Shown: positions 15,346 to 23,533, counted from the stretch's first letter. The stretch: DNA of 26,414 bases from an uncultured Anaerolineales bacterium (GCA_937928015.1 CALFXA010000109.1:1-26414); one strand, 5' to 3'. The notes: generated from the sequence alone by a model not told the origin. A program made the numbers and translations.

Positions 15346-15915
15346 TTAGCCAACTTCAGGCTCGATCAAGCCATACGTCCCGTTACGGCGGCGATACAGT
15401 ATGTTGATCTTATTGACATCGGCGTTGTAGAAGATGAAGAAGTTGTCGTGCCCGAGCAGGCGCATCTGTTCGACGGCTTCCTCCTCGTTCATGGGCAGAA
15501 GCATAAACTTCTTGCGGCGGGCAATCATCGGCACGAGTTCGCCCGTCTCGTCCATTGGCAGTTCGTCGGTGGCTACCACCTCGGCGGCGGAGCGACCATC
15601 GCCGCGCCCGCGAATGCGCTTGCCCTTGTAACGATCGATCTGCCGCTGCATCTTGTCGAGGGCGGCGTCGAAGGCCACGTGGGTCTCGTCGGCGCGCTCC
15701 TCGGTGCGCAGGATAAAGCCCCTGCCTCGCACAGTAATCTGCGCCACGTTGCGATCGGCAGCATTGCGGGCGGTCTTGATGTGGGAAAGCTCCACCCGAA
15801 CTTCGTCGATCTCCTGGAGGTAGCGCTCGAGTTTTTCCGAGCGCGACGTGACGTACTCTTTGAGGCTGTCGTTCAGATGCAAGTTACGTGCCTGGACTTC
15901 CACTTTGTTGGACAT
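15346..15915 (-). CDS. hpf: Ribosome hibernation promoting factor, long form
   Basis: 189 residues, the long HPF type. The N-terminal RaiA/HPF domain (1-105) contains VEVQARNLHLNDSLKEYVTS, KLERYLQEIDEVRVELS and HVAFDAALDKMQRQIDRYK. A linker leads to the C-terminal dimerisation domain (about 128-189: KKFMLLPMNEEEAVEQMRLL, HDNFFIFYNADVNKINILYR, GTYGLIEPEV). Long HPF inactivates ribosomes by pairing them as 100S dimers in stationary phase. GGAGG lies upstream of ATG 15915. It starts 38 bases after comF, an adjacency also common in Firmicutes. Confidence 0.96.
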   Translation of the reverse strand: MSNKVEVQARNLHLNDSLKEYVTSRSEKLERYLQEIDEVRVELSHIKTARNAADRNVAQITVRGRGFILRTEERADETHVAFDAALDKMQRQIDRYKGKRIRGRGDGRSAAEVVATDELPMDETGELVPMIARRKKFMLLPMNEEEAVEQMRLLGHDNFFIFYNADVNKINILYRRRNGTYGLIEPEVG

Positions 15916-15953
15916 GGGTCCTCCATAAAAAGGATGTGTAGGTCACGAACCGC

Positions 15954-16691
15954 TCACACGTGACGCAAGCCGTGCCGCGCCAGCGCGCGAGCGACTGTCA
16001 ACGCATAAACCTGGGATGCTCCACCCTCCAGCAGAGCCTCCGCACCTGCAACCAGGGTGGATCCCGTTGTGGCGACATCGTCCATCAACAGGACGGTCTT
16101 CCCGCGAATTCGGGCAGGGTCCGCCCGAAAGACGCCGCGCACGTTCTCCCTGCGCTGTTCTCTGGTCAGCCCCACCTGGGAGTGAGTATTCTTCCAACGG
16201 ACCAGGGCCCGGGGTGCGTACCCCAAGCCGAGCGCCAGGGACAACGGCTGGGCGATCAGCGCGACTTGATTATACCCGCGTTCCCTGCGGCGAGCCTGGC
16301 TGAGGGGGATGGGCACCACCACCTCAATCGGCCAACCCAATCCACGAACGAAATCGGTCATCTGGGCCGAAAGGGAATCACCCAGCCCCATATCACGGCG
16401 GTATTTCAGGTGGTGCAAGGCGCTGCGAATGGGATCATCGAAGATCAGCCAGGAACGCAGCGCGCGATATGGAGGCCGTTCTCGACGGCAGGCCTCGCAC
16501 AATCCTTCCGTGGGTTGTGGGGTTCCGCAGGAATCACAAACGTTCCCATCGATGACGGGAACGTTCTTTTGACACTCATGGCACCAGCGCGATCCAGGCT
16601 TGCCGCATCCGCCGCAGACAGGAGGAAAGATCCAATCCAATGCGGCCCAAGTCAATCGGTATAGATTGTACGCCAAAGCAGAACCGCCCAT
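15954..16691 (-). CDS. comF: ComF family phosphoribosyltransferase-like protein
   Basis: 245 residues. An N-terminal double zinc knuckle (CGGC 26-29, CHEC 37-40, CDSC 52-55, CEAC near 65) is followed by a phosphoribosyltransferase fold. The PRPP loop is VLLMDDVATTGSTL and the family helix is RRRERGYNQVALIAQPLS. ComF(C) proteins assist DNA uptake in naturally competent bacteria, though the exact reaction is unclear. I choose the ATG at 16691, with GAGG upstream, over a longer in-frame start at 16751 that would add residues overlapping the tadC end. It follows tadC by 63 bases on the same strand and precedes hpf by 38 bases, so it may be on the pilus transcript. Confidence 0.92.
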   Translation of the reverse strand: MGGSALAYNLYRLTWAALDWIFPPVCGGCGKPGSRWCHECQKNVPVIDGNVCDSCGTPQPTEGLCEACRRERPPYRALRSWLIFDDPIRSALHHLKYRRDMGLGDSLSAQMTDFVRGLGWPIEVVVPIPLSQARRRERGYNQVALIAQPLSLALGLGYAPRALVRWKNTHSQVGLTREQRRENVRGVFRADPARIRGKTVLLMDDVATTGSTLVAGAEALLEGGASQVYALTVARALARHGLRHV

Positions 16692-16754
16692 ACTGCCTCG
16701 CTTACCGATGATATTGTGACGCGGCGAGGGGGAAAGAACCTCCCCTGCCAAAAC

Positions 16755-17720
16755 CTACTGAGTAAAAGTACCCAACGATTTCGAGATCTGGATGGCGGCA
16801 GGCGCCAACAGAATAATCATGATGGAGGGGAAGGTCAACAACGCCATTGGGATAATCATCTTGATTGGGGCCTTATGCGCCTCTTCTTCGGCACGCTGGC
16901 GGCGCTTGACACGCATCTGATCAGACTGGATGCGCAACACCTTGGCCAGGCTCACACCCAACATCTCGCTCTGAATAACAGCCGCGATGAAGCTCGTCAT
17001 CTCGGAGATGCCGATACGGTCAGCCATATCACGCAGGGCATCACGACGAGGCTTACCCAACTGGATTTCGCGGATGGCGCGCATAAACGCCAGTGAAAGT
17101 TCGTTCTCCCATTTTTCGCTCACCTTGGACATGGCCGCATCAAAGCCCAAACCCGCCTCCACGCAAATGGTCAACAGGTCGAGCGCGTCTGGCATGGCCT
17201 TGCGGACGTTGTGCTGGCGGCGATTGATAACGCTCTGCAACCAGAGTTGCGGAAAGAAAAAACCAAGCACCAGGAACACGCCCACAAGTAGAAATACCTG
17301 CGATAACGGCCAGGGACTGGGAGCCAGGAAAGAGATCAACAGCATCAAGCCGCCAAACACGCCTGCCACCACAAAACGAGAAGCCAGGAAGGTGGCCGCG
17401 TCAATTTGACCAGGGTTGCCAGCTAGTTCCAGCTTGCGACTGGTATCCTGTAATGCCTTCTGCGGCGTGAAGCGTGCCGAAAACTCGCCCACACTTCTCA
17501 TGAAAGGAACCAGAATACGTTCGCTGAATGGCTGGGAAAGTTCGATATCCTCTAAAGAGGTTAATTCGCCGCGCTGGCTGGCTTCGGCCAAGCGGTTCAT
17601 CAATGGGTCATTTTCCTCCTGGGCATTGCGCGCATAACGCGTACCAATCACACCCAGGACCACTGCACCACCAATCAATATCAAAGCCACGAGTCCCCAT
17701 AGCAGGATGTTTATATTCAT
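16755..17720 (-). CDS. tadC: Tad pilus inner-membrane platform protein TadC
   Basis: 321 residues, type II secretion F family. An N-terminal membrane helix (5-27) and a cytoplasmic linker precede two membrane helices at about 110-155, then the GspF/TadC domain with MPDALDLLTICVEAGLGFDA, then KWENELSLAFMRAIREIQLG and a C-terminal hydrophobic hairpin (MIIPMALLTFPSIMIILLAP). Together with TadB it forms the base on which the CpaF ATPase drives pilin insertion. The stop of tadB and the start of tadC are one base apart, and the ribosome binding site GAGGTG lies in the end of tadB. Confidence 0.95.
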   Translation of the reverse strand: MNINILLWGLVALILIGGAVVLGVIGTRYARNAQEENDPLMNRLAEASQRGELTSLEDIELSQPFSERILVPFMRSVGEFSARFTPQKALQDTSRKLELAGNPGQIDAATFLASRFVVAGVFGGLMLLISFLAPSPWPLSQVFLLVGVFLVLGFFFPQLWLQSVINRRQHNVRKAMPDALDLLTICVEAGLGFDAAMSKVSEKWENELSLAFMRAIREIQLGKPRRDALRDMADRIGISEMTSFIAAVIQSEMLGVSLAKVLRIQSDQMRVKRRQRAEEEAHKAPIKMIIPMALLTFPSIMIILLAPAAIQISKSLGTFTQ

Positions 17721-17721
17721 G

Positions 17722-18693
17722 CTACACCTCGATATCCGCGATCTTCATCATAATGGCATAACCAAGCACGATTAAGAACACTACGGACACAATCACGCCA
17801 ATCACACAGCCCATGCCGCCACCCTGCAGTGACATCAGATAACCAGGATTGATAAACCAAAGGATTAGGCTCAGGAAGACGGGGATCAGCGACAGGACCG
17901 TCCCCGAGGTGCGGACCTGGGCCGTCAGGGTCTGGATATCGCCCTTGATGCGGATGCGCTCGCGAATAGTGAAGGAAATCGTATCCAAAATCTCGGACAG
18001 GTTACCACCCACCTCGCGCTGCACGTTGATGGCTGTCACCATGAAGTCCAGGTCCTGGCTGGGGATGCGGCGCAGGAGATTGTCCAGTGACACTTCCATC
18101 GGAATACCCAGTTGCATTTCCTGCACTACACGACGAAATTCGTCGCAGATTGGGGCGGGCATTTCCTTACTGACCGCCTCCATAGCCTGCATGGTGGAAT
18201 AACCAGCACGCAGGCCATTTACCATCAAGTTGATCATGTCGGGAAGCTGCTCATTAAAGCGCTTGAGACGGCGGCTCTTCTGTCGGTTGATATACATGCG
18301 CGGGAAGAAGAACCCAGCCACCGCACCGATTAGGAAGGAAATAGGCTGCTGACTGCCCAACAACCAGGCGATTGCTCCTGTGCCGATGATCGAAATGACA
18401 ATCAGGGCAAAATACTCCGCCACCTTCAGCCTGACATCCGCTCGCGCTAATTCGCGAGCGATGTTATCGCCAAAGGAGGTCCGCTCGACCCGCCGCGTGA
18501 CCCATTCGGTCAACGGCGAGGCGCCCCTCCCATAATTCTCCTCGACGTGCTTTCCCTTGTCATCACCCAGATATTGACCCAGGCGCTGATCGAGCATGGT
18601 CCGCTCGCTGGAAACAGAAACCACCAGCCCGATCGAGAGAATAACGATCAGGAGGATACCGCCGATGATGATAATCCAGTTGATAAGTGGCAT
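17722..18693 (-). CDS. tadB: Tad pilus inner-membrane platform protein TadB
   Basis: 323 residues, type II secretion F family, paralogous to TadC. Membrane helices lie at about 6-28 and 100-145, followed by the conserved domain NEQLPDMINLMVNGLRAGYS, MEAVSKEMPAPICDEFRRVV, EMQLGIPMEVSL and INVQREVGGNLSEILDTIS, and two C-terminal membrane helices. It should dimerise with TadC as the platform of the Flp pilus machine. It starts 12 bases after cpaF in a compact operon. Confidence 0.95.
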   Translation of the reverse strand: MPLINWIIIIGGILLIVILSIGLVVSVSSERTMLDQRLGQYLGDDKGKHVEENYGRGASPLTEWVTRRVERTSFGDNIARELARADVRLKVAEYFALIVISIIGTGAIAWLLGSQQPISFLIGAVAGFFFPRMYINRQKSRRLKRFNEQLPDMINLMVNGLRAGYSTMQAMEAVSKEMPAPICDEFRRVVQEMQLGIPMEVSLDNLLRRIPSQDLDFMVTAINVQREVGGNLSEILDTISFTIRERIRIKGDIQTLTAQVRTSGTVLSLIPVFLSLILWFINPGYLMSLQGGGMGCVIGVIVSVVFLIVLGYAIMMKIADIEV

Positions 18694-18705
18694 GGCTCGT
18701 CAGGG

Positions 18706-20130
18706 TTAGTAGCGGCGACGTTCTCCGATACCGAAAATAGATGGGGGCAGATGAATGCCAGAACCTTCGATCTTATCCATGAACTTGGGCCGCAAGCCGG
18801 TCGGGCGCAGGCGCCCAACCACGCGGCCGTCTTCGATGCCTGTCTGCTCGAAAACAAACAAATCTGTGAGCGTGATGACCTCGCCTTCCATGCCGCTGAC
18901 CTCAGTGATATAGGTTACCTTACGTGTACCATCGCGCATACGGGACTGGTGCACGATCAGGTCAATGGCGGAGGAAATCTGTTCACGAATGGCGCGGGAT
19001 GGCAGATCCATGCCCGCCATCAAGGTCATCGTTTCAAGACGAGAAAGGGTATCGCGCGGACCGTTCGAGTGCAACGTGGTCATGGAACCGTCATGGCCCG
19101 TGTTCATGGCCTGCAACATGTCCAACGCTGCCTCATCGCGAATTTCTCCCACGATGACGCGGTCAGGACGCATACGAAGGGAGTTGATCACCAATTGTCG
19201 GATGGTGATTTCGCCGCGATTTTCAATATTCGGAGGGCGAGACTCCAGCGTAACTACATGCTCCTGGCGCAATTGCAATTCCGCCGCGTTTTCGATGGTC
19301 ACGATACGCTCGTCCGCGGGAATGAAACTGGACAGAATGTTCAGCAGAGTTGTCTTACCAGAGCCAGTACCACCCGAAATAACCACGTTCAGGCGGGATT
19401 CTACGCAAGCTTTCAAGAACTGAAGCGACTCTGGCGTGATGGAGCCAAATTGCACCAATTGGTCGACCGTGATCGGGTTGCGCGAAAATTTACGGATGGT
19501 CAGCGCAGGGCCAACCAGCGAGATCGGGGGAATGACCGCATTGACGCGGGAGCCATCTGGCAGACGGGCATCCACGTATGGGCTGGCTTCATCGATACGA
19601 CGGCCAAGTGGAGCTACGATGCGGTCGATGATGCGCAATACATGGTCGTTGTTCTCGAAGGTCACAGGGACGCGATGGATCTTGCCTTTGCGTTCGATGT
19701 AGATGTTCTTTGCCCCATTGACCATGATTTCTGTGATGGTCTCGTCCTCCAGCAACGGCTGAAGCGGGCCAAAACCAAGGATTTCCGCAGCAATCTGCTC
19801 GAACAATCGCGCCCGCTCAGGGCGCGAAAGAACGATATTCTCCTCGGTGAGGATTTGCTCGAAAAGGTCCTGAATCGTCTTACGGACATCATCCGTTTTG
19901 GAGATGTCCATCGACGGGTCGAGTTCCGCCAGGAGTTTATTCTGGACCCGAGTCTTCAGGTCAAAGTAGGACCCAGCCTGAGGCGAAGTAATCGGCGCAC
20001 TGACCCGCCGCGCCTGCATCGACGAAAGGCGCGAACTGTCGCCAGAACCAGACTGGCCGCCACTACCGCCTTGGCCAGGCGTTTTCCCCTGTCCACCTTG
20101 TCCTTGCTCAATACGTTTAAGAAGCGACAT
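18706..20130 (-). CDS. cpaF: Tad pilus assembly ATPase CpaF/TadA
   Basis: 474 residues, a secretion (VirB11/GspE-like) ATPase. The first 45 residues are a glycine/serine/glutamine-rich linker (GQGGQGKTPGQGGSGGQSG), unusual in length and probably flexible. Then come the N-terminal domain (to about 150), a Walker A GGTGSGKTT at 253-261, and Asp- and His-box motifs including RPDRVIVGEIRDEAALDMLQ and TGHDGSMTTLHSN. It hydrolyses ATP to drive pilin polymerisation and, in some Tad systems, retraction. AGGAG precedes ATG 20130. Confidence 0.97.
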   Translation of the reverse strand: MSLLKRIEQGQGGQGKTPGQGGSGGQSGSGDSSRLSSMQARRVSAPITSPQAGSYFDLKTRVQNKLLAELDPSMDISKTDDVRKTIQDLFEQILTEENIVLSRPERARLFEQIAAEILGFGPLQPLLEDETITEIMVNGAKNIYIERKGKIHRVPVTFENNDHVLRIIDRIVAPLGRRIDEASPYVDARLPDGSRVNAVIPPISLVGPALTIRKFSRNPITVDQLVQFGSITPESLQFLKACVESRLNVVISGGTGSGKTTLLNILSSFIPADERIVTIENAAELQLRQEHVVTLESRPPNIENRGEITIRQLVINSLRMRPDRVIVGEIRDEAALDMLQAMNTGHDGSMTTLHSNGPRDTLSRLETMTLMAGMDLPSRAIREQISSAIDLIVHQSRMRDGTRKVTYITEVSGMEGEVITLTDLFVFEQTGIEDGRVVGRLRPTGLRPKFMDKIEGSGIHLPPSIFGIGERRRY

Positions 20131-20140
20131 GCTTCACTCC

Positions 20141-21385
20141 TTACCGCCTACCACTAGTGGAATTCTCTTCTTCGGCTTCGAGAGCTGCGATTCGCCCGCG
20201 GACGGCTTCCGCTAAGGCATACACACCGCGGCCGACGAGTTGATTCTTGTTATCGACCATGAACGGGATACCGCGATTGACCGCGTTGATCACGATGCGT
20301 TCGTCCAGCGGGACGACCGCCGCCACATCCTGCTTCAGGTTTTTGCCTACCCGTTCCGGGGTAATGGCGATGCGCTTGTCGAAACGATTCATCGCCAGCA
20401 CAACATGGTCCTTCTGGACGCCAAGCGTGTGGAGAAGATCCAAAGAAAGGCTGACGTTTTTAATGGTGGGGATTTCTTGTGTTGTGACCACAACTACCAC
20501 GTCGCTATTATCGATGGTCGTCAAAGTTACGTCAGTCAATGTGGAACTGGTATCCACTACCACGTAAGCATACAACTGTTTAAGCAGATGAATCACCCGC
20601 CCAAACTGCTCCGCCGACACCTTTTCCGCATACTCAGGCTTGGACGGGGCAGCCAGTACATGGATGCCAGACGCCTGGTGTTTGATCATGATCTCTTCGA
20701 TGATCTCAGAGTCGAGTTCCTCGATGCGGGGAGCAATTTCGATGATGGTGTTCTTGCCCTGCTCATTGATGAAGACTGCCACATCGCCAAACTGGAGGTT
20801 TCCATCGACCAGGACGACGCGTGTGTCTTCATTATGAAGGGCGATTGCCAGGTTAACGGCCAAAGTGGTAGTCCCCACGCCACCCTTCGGGCTGTACACC
20901 GTCACCACCTTGCCCTGTAACAGACCGGGCAGGGTCGGGACAGAGGTCGGCAGGCCAGCCATGGGTGTCGAACCACGCCCCTGCACATTCTTCGAACGTT
21001 CGATGCGAGCCATTTCGCTCGCGCGGCGGATGGCAGAGATCAGTTCGTCGCCCATCGGCGGCTTGGGCAGGAAATCCCGAGCACCCGCCAGCATGGCGCG
21101 GCGCATATAATTCTGATCGTTCTGCACCGAAAGGATGACCACCTGGATATGCGGCGATTTACGGCGAATATTCTCGGTAGCCGTAATGCCATCAATATCC
21201 GGCATGTTGATGTCCATCAGAACTACGTCCGGGTCCAACTCTTGTGCAAGTTGGATGCCTTCCTTCCCCGAACGAGCCGCCCCCACCACCTCCACATCGG
21301 GCTCGAACTGGAGCAATTTTCGGACATTCTCCCGGGTTTCTGCAATATCGTCTACGATCAGTACCCGGATCTTATCGGCTGGCAT
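20141..21385 (-). CDS. cpaE: CpaE/TadZ-like ATPase with an intact receiver domain
   Basis: 414 residues. An N-terminal response-regulator receiver (about 5-125) retains every key residue: acidic pair Asp12/Asp13, phospho-acceptor Asp58 (VLMDINMPD), Ser86 and Lys108. It is followed by a ParA/MinD-like ATPase with a deviant Walker A SPKGGVGTTT (165-174) and VVVDTSSTLTD downstream. CpaE/TadZ places the Tad machine in the cell. Many CpaE receivers are degenerate, so a complete site suggests that phosphorylation controls localisation or activity. The start ATG 21385 has GAGGTAAT upstream; the gene follows cpaB by 41 bases. Confidence 0.94.
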   Translation of the reverse strand: MPADKIRVLIVDDIAETRENVRKLLQFEPDVEVVGAARSGKEGIQLAQELDPDVVLMDINMPDIDGITATENIRRKSPHIQVVILSVQNDQNYMRRAMLAGARDFLPKPPMGDELISAIRRASEMARIERSKNVQGRGSTPMAGLPTSVPTLPGLLQGKVVTVYSPKGGVGTTTLAVNLAIALHNEDTRVVLVDGNLQFGDVAVFINEQGKNTIIEIAPRIEELDSEIIEEIMIKHQASGIHVLAAPSKPEYAEKVSAEQFGRVIHLLKQLYAYVVVDTSSTLTDVTLTTIDNSDVVVVVTTQEIPTIKNVSLSLDLLHTLGVQKDHVVLAMNRFDKRIAITPERVGKNLKQDVAAVVPLDERIVINAVNRGIPFMVDNKNQLVGRGVYALAEAVRGRIAALEAEEENSTSGRR

Positions 21386-21426
21386 ACATTACCTCTGAAT
21401 CGATTTTATGTACTAGTCTCATCTAA

Positions 21427-22494
21427 CTACTGTTGAGTCTGAGGTATATCGTTCGGCAGGACCGGGGCAACCAACACATCAATGCGAGGCTGCGTAGAAT
21501 TCGGAAGCTTAGCCGGCATGGGAATGTTGTACTGGCTGAGCAGGAACTGGAGCGTAGCGCCCTCCGTAGCCTGCCTGGATTGGTCGTTGGGGTTACGCAG
21601 CGAAAGCTGCAGAATGGTATTTGTATAGGTCAGATAGGTCAGCGTGATTGCATCCTGAGGCGTGACGATCAGGGTCACTACGTCAGGTGCGACCGTAGTC
21701 TGCGCTTGCTGCTGCTGTTGTTGATTTTGGTCCGGGGTCGAGGAAGTCGCACCCAAGGGGAAATTACCCACTTTGAGGACGATCACATCCTGCAAAAGCA
21801 CCTGACAAGCAGGACGTGGGCGCTGACTCTCAGCAGGCATAATATAAAATGGTTGCTGCACAGAGGGGTCAAGCTCAAGCCTACCCTGCGGACCCGTGAC
21901 AGCGACAGTGCCAGCGCTGAGGGAGATGACTGGCAATTTATCTGGCATAGTCCCCGGGCCCTGCAGCAAGCCCGCCGTATTGGGCAGGATCGACTGGAAG
22001 GTCGGGTCAACATCCACAAAGAGGAAGCAGGCATTTACATTAACGTGAGCGCCATCCGCCACACCATATCCAGCCAGCGTCAAACGGTTGGCAGGGATTG
22101 AGATGGCCGTCATGCCAGGCGGCACCAGGGAGGCCCAAGTGGGCCCTGCAATCGAAACCGCTTCCGACTTATTGACAACCATGGATTCGGTAATGATGAC
22201 GCCCTGGTCCAGAGGGAAGCGGGCCACCTTGTTGGTGGTCAACTGCGCTAATTCATCCTTTGTGTACATGACCGTGATGACCTGGTCCTGGGGGATGGAA
22301 ATGGTCATCAACATGTCCGCAGTGATGTCCCCACCTTGCGGAATATTCTGCTTGGCTGCATAAATCTCGACCAAGGAGGTCTGCTGCTGATTATTATTCT
22401 GCGTGGACAAAACTTGCGATAAGAAAAAAGCACCCAAACCCAAGGCCACGATCAAAATCAACAGCACAAATATCCAAACTCGCGCTCTACGCAT
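21427..22494 (-). CDS. cpaB: Flp pilus assembly protein CpaB/RcpC
   Basis: 355 residues. A single N-terminal membrane anchor (about 5-27) is followed by a SAF domain (YAAKQNIPQGGDITADMLMT and FPLDQGVIITESMVVNK) and the RcpC/CpaB domain (VPPGMTAISIPANRLTLAGY, VADGAHVNVNACFLFVD). A glutamine-rich linker (NQQQQQQAQTT) and a C-terminal part ending in a proline/glutamine tail follow. CpaB is an extracytoplasmic Tad component that usually contacts the secretin and may bind wall glycan. No secretin is seen here, so it may work at the cell wall. Strong AGGAG precedes ATG 22494; a -10-like TATAAT lies at 22545-22550. Confidence 0.92.
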   Translation of the reverse strand: MRRARVWIFVLLILIVALGLGAFFLSQVLSTQNNNQQQTSLVEIYAAKQNIPQGGDITADMLMTISIPQDQVITVMYTKDELAQLTTNKVARFPLDQGVIITESMVVNKSEAVSIAGPTWASLVPPGMTAISIPANRLTLAGYGVADGAHVNVNACFLFVDVDPTFQSILPNTAGLLQGPGTMPDKLPVISLSAGTVAVTGPQGRLELDPSVQQPFYIMPAESQRPRPACQVLLQDVIVLKVGNFPLGATSSTPDQNQQQQQQAQTTVAPDVVTLIVTPQDAITLTYLTYTNTILQLSLRNPNDQSRQATEGATLQFLLSQYNIPMPAKLPNSTQPRIDVLVAPVLPNDIPQTQQ

Positions 22495-22544
22495 AGAAGT
22501 TCTCCTCTCTTTGCCACCTGCTGCAAAGAATTTATATCATTGGT

Positions 22545-22550
22545 ATTATA
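22545..22550 (-). promoter_or_regulatory. -10-like box for cpaB and the downstream tad genes
   Basis: TATAAT read on the minus strand, 51 bases before the cpaB start and just after the flp1 terminator. No good -35 is visible at 16-18 bases, so the promoter may be weak or depend on an activator. Confidence 0.45.
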
Positions 22551-22577
22551 CAGGAAAAATAACAATTTCATGTTGGT

Positions 22578-22616
22578 AAAAAAGTAGGACTCTGGTGCTC
22601 AGAGTCCTACTTTTTT
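22578..22616 (-). terminator. Strong terminator after the flp1 pilin gene
   Basis: A perfect 17-bp inverted repeat (22578-22594 with 22600-22616) with loop GTGCT. The ends are A-runs and T-runs, so it works in principle on both strands. It separates the pilin gene from cpaB and probably keeps pilin mRNA far above assembly-protein mRNA. Confidence 0.92.
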
Positions 22617-22632
22617 CGAGATGTAATCAGGC

Positions 22633-22788
22633 TTAGACGGTGCCGAGGCTGGAGTTGATCGTGCTGAAAACGTTACCGATGATCGGGCCGAGGATCATGA
22701 GAGCCGCAATAACAACGATGGCGACCAGAACGAGGATCAACGCGTACTCAACCAGGCCTTGGCCCTTTTCCTTGGGAGCGAACAACAT
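22633..22788 (-). CDS. flp: Flp/Fap family type IVb pilin (copy 1)
   Basis: 51-residue prepilin. A short basic leader MLFAPKEKG ends at the expected prepilin-peptidase site (after Gly9), so the mature protein starts QGLVEYA with Glu14 and Tyr15 at +5 and +6, as in Flp pilins. One hydrophobic helix (ALILVLVAIVVIAALMILGP) and a short polar tail (IGNVFSTINSSLGTV) follow. It is the major pilus subunit. The protein is identical to copy 3 despite many silent base differences. The ribosome binding site is CGGAGGT. The gene has its own promoter-like sequence (22839-22866) and a strong terminator. Confidence 0.93.
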   Translation of the reverse strand: MLFAPKEKGQGLVEYALILVLVAIVVIAALMILGPIIGNVFSTINSSLGTV

Positions 22789-22838
22789 GGGAATTTACCT
22801 CCGGGATTTGATTTATAGAGAATACTCTCTTAATTCGT

Positions 22839-22866
22839 ATTATAAACAAGGGAGGATAAATTACAA
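22839..22866 (-). promoter_or_regulatory. Sigma-70-like promoter of flp copy 1
   Basis: TTGTAA (22861-22866) and TATAAT (22839-22844) with a 16-base spacer, read on the minus strand, about 50 bases before the pilin start. Confidence 0.6.
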
Positions 22867-22957
22867 GCGGCAGAGAGTTAAATATCTTACAATTACGTTA
22901 GAAAAAAATGTTTTCAACGAATTTGCAATAAAAAGGCCCGGTTTCTCGAGTTGAGGG

Positions 22958-23113
22958 TTACACAGTGCTAAGACTCGAATTAAGTTGACTGAACACATTA
23001 CCAATGATCGGACCCAGGATCATGAGTGTCGTAATAACCACAAGGGTTACCAAAACAAGAACAAATGCGTATTCAACCAGGCCCTGGCCTTTTTCCCTGA
23101 GGAAAAACAACAT
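22958..23113 (-). CDS. flp: Flp/Fap family type IVb pilin (divergent copy 2)
   Basis: 51-residue prepilin of exactly the same length as its neighbours but different sequence: leader MLFFLREKG, then QGLVEYAFVLVLVTLVVITT and a tail ending FSQLNSSLSTV. The cleavage Gly9 and Glu14/Tyr15 are kept. Differences from copies 1 and 3 cluster in the leader (FLR instead of APK), the helix and the tail. It may be a minor or alternative pilin. A very strong AAAGGAGGTGAG precedes the start. No good terminator is visible directly after its stop. Confidence 0.92.
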   Translation of the reverse strand: MLFFLREKGQGLVEYAFVLVLVTLVVITTLMILGPIIGNVFSQLNSSLSTV

Positions 23114-23172
23114 TTCACTCACCTCCTTTCCAAGCAGGATAAATACGTTGAACCTTTCATTTTTGTAAGGCT

Positions 23173-23201
23173 ATTGTAATTAAAAAGAATGACCCCGTCA
23201 A
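23173..23201 (-). promoter_or_regulatory. Promoter of flp copy 2 overlapping the flp3 terminator
   Basis: TTGACG (23196-23201) and TACAAT (23173-23178) with a 17-base spacer on the minus strand. The -35 lies inside the downstream arm of the preceding terminator hairpin. Confidence 0.6.
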
Positions 23202-23218
23202 TCAATATTGACGGGGTC
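23182..23218 (-). terminator. Terminator of flp copy 3
   Basis: A perfect 12-bp stem GACCCCGTCAAT / ATTGACGGGGTC with a 4-base loop (23191-23218), followed on the minus strand by ATTCTTTTTA. Confidence 0.85.
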
Positions 23219-23242
23219 ACACCTTCTTACAAACCGTTGAAA

Positions 23243-23398
23243 TTACACGGTGCCGAGGCTGGAGTTGATGGTGCTGAACACATTGCCGATGATCGGGCCG
23301 AGGATCATGAGGGCCGCGATAACAACGATGGCAACCAAAACAAGAATCAGCGCATACTCAACCAGGCCCTGGCCTTTTTCCTTGGGGGCGAATAACAT
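23243..23398 (-). CDS. flp: Flp/Fap family type IVb pilin (copy 3)
   Basis: 51-residue prepilin, the first of three in transcription order. It has the same translated protein as copy 1 (leader MLFAPKEKG, mature QGLVEYALIL...NSSLGTV) but differs at many third codon positions. Keeping the protein unchanged while bases diverge implies strong purifying selection on the subunit. The ribosome binding site is AAAGGAG. Its own promoter (23455-23482) and terminator (23182-23218) frame it as a single-gene transcript. Confidence 0.94.
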   Translation of the reverse strand: MLFAPKEKGQGLVEYALILVLVAIVVIAALMILGPIIGNVFSTINSSLGTV

Positions 23399-23454
23399 GG
23401 TGTTTTTTCTCCTTTCTTTAGATTCTCTCGGAGGCCGTCCGTAGAGTTATCCTT

Positions 23455-23482
23455 ATTATATCCAGACCATTTGGGAAGGCAA
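23455..23482 (-). promoter_or_regulatory. Sigma-70-like promoter of flp copy 3
   Basis: TTGCCT (23477-23482) and TATAAT (23455-23460) with a 16-base spacer on the minus strand, between the histidine kinase stop and the pilin start. Confidence 0.65.
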
Positions 23483-23533
23483 GGAAATCAAGGGGCATTT
23501 GCTATCAAATATGTTAGTCTGACAAAAATGAAA

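Noticed and set aside
18547..20157. A 536-residue plus-strand frame opposite tadB and cpaF
   Set aside because: It is antisense to clear pilus genes and has no recognisable domain.
22919..22957. A terminator after flp copy 2
   Set aside because: A T-run follows GGGCC on the minus strand, but I could not find a stable stem before it.
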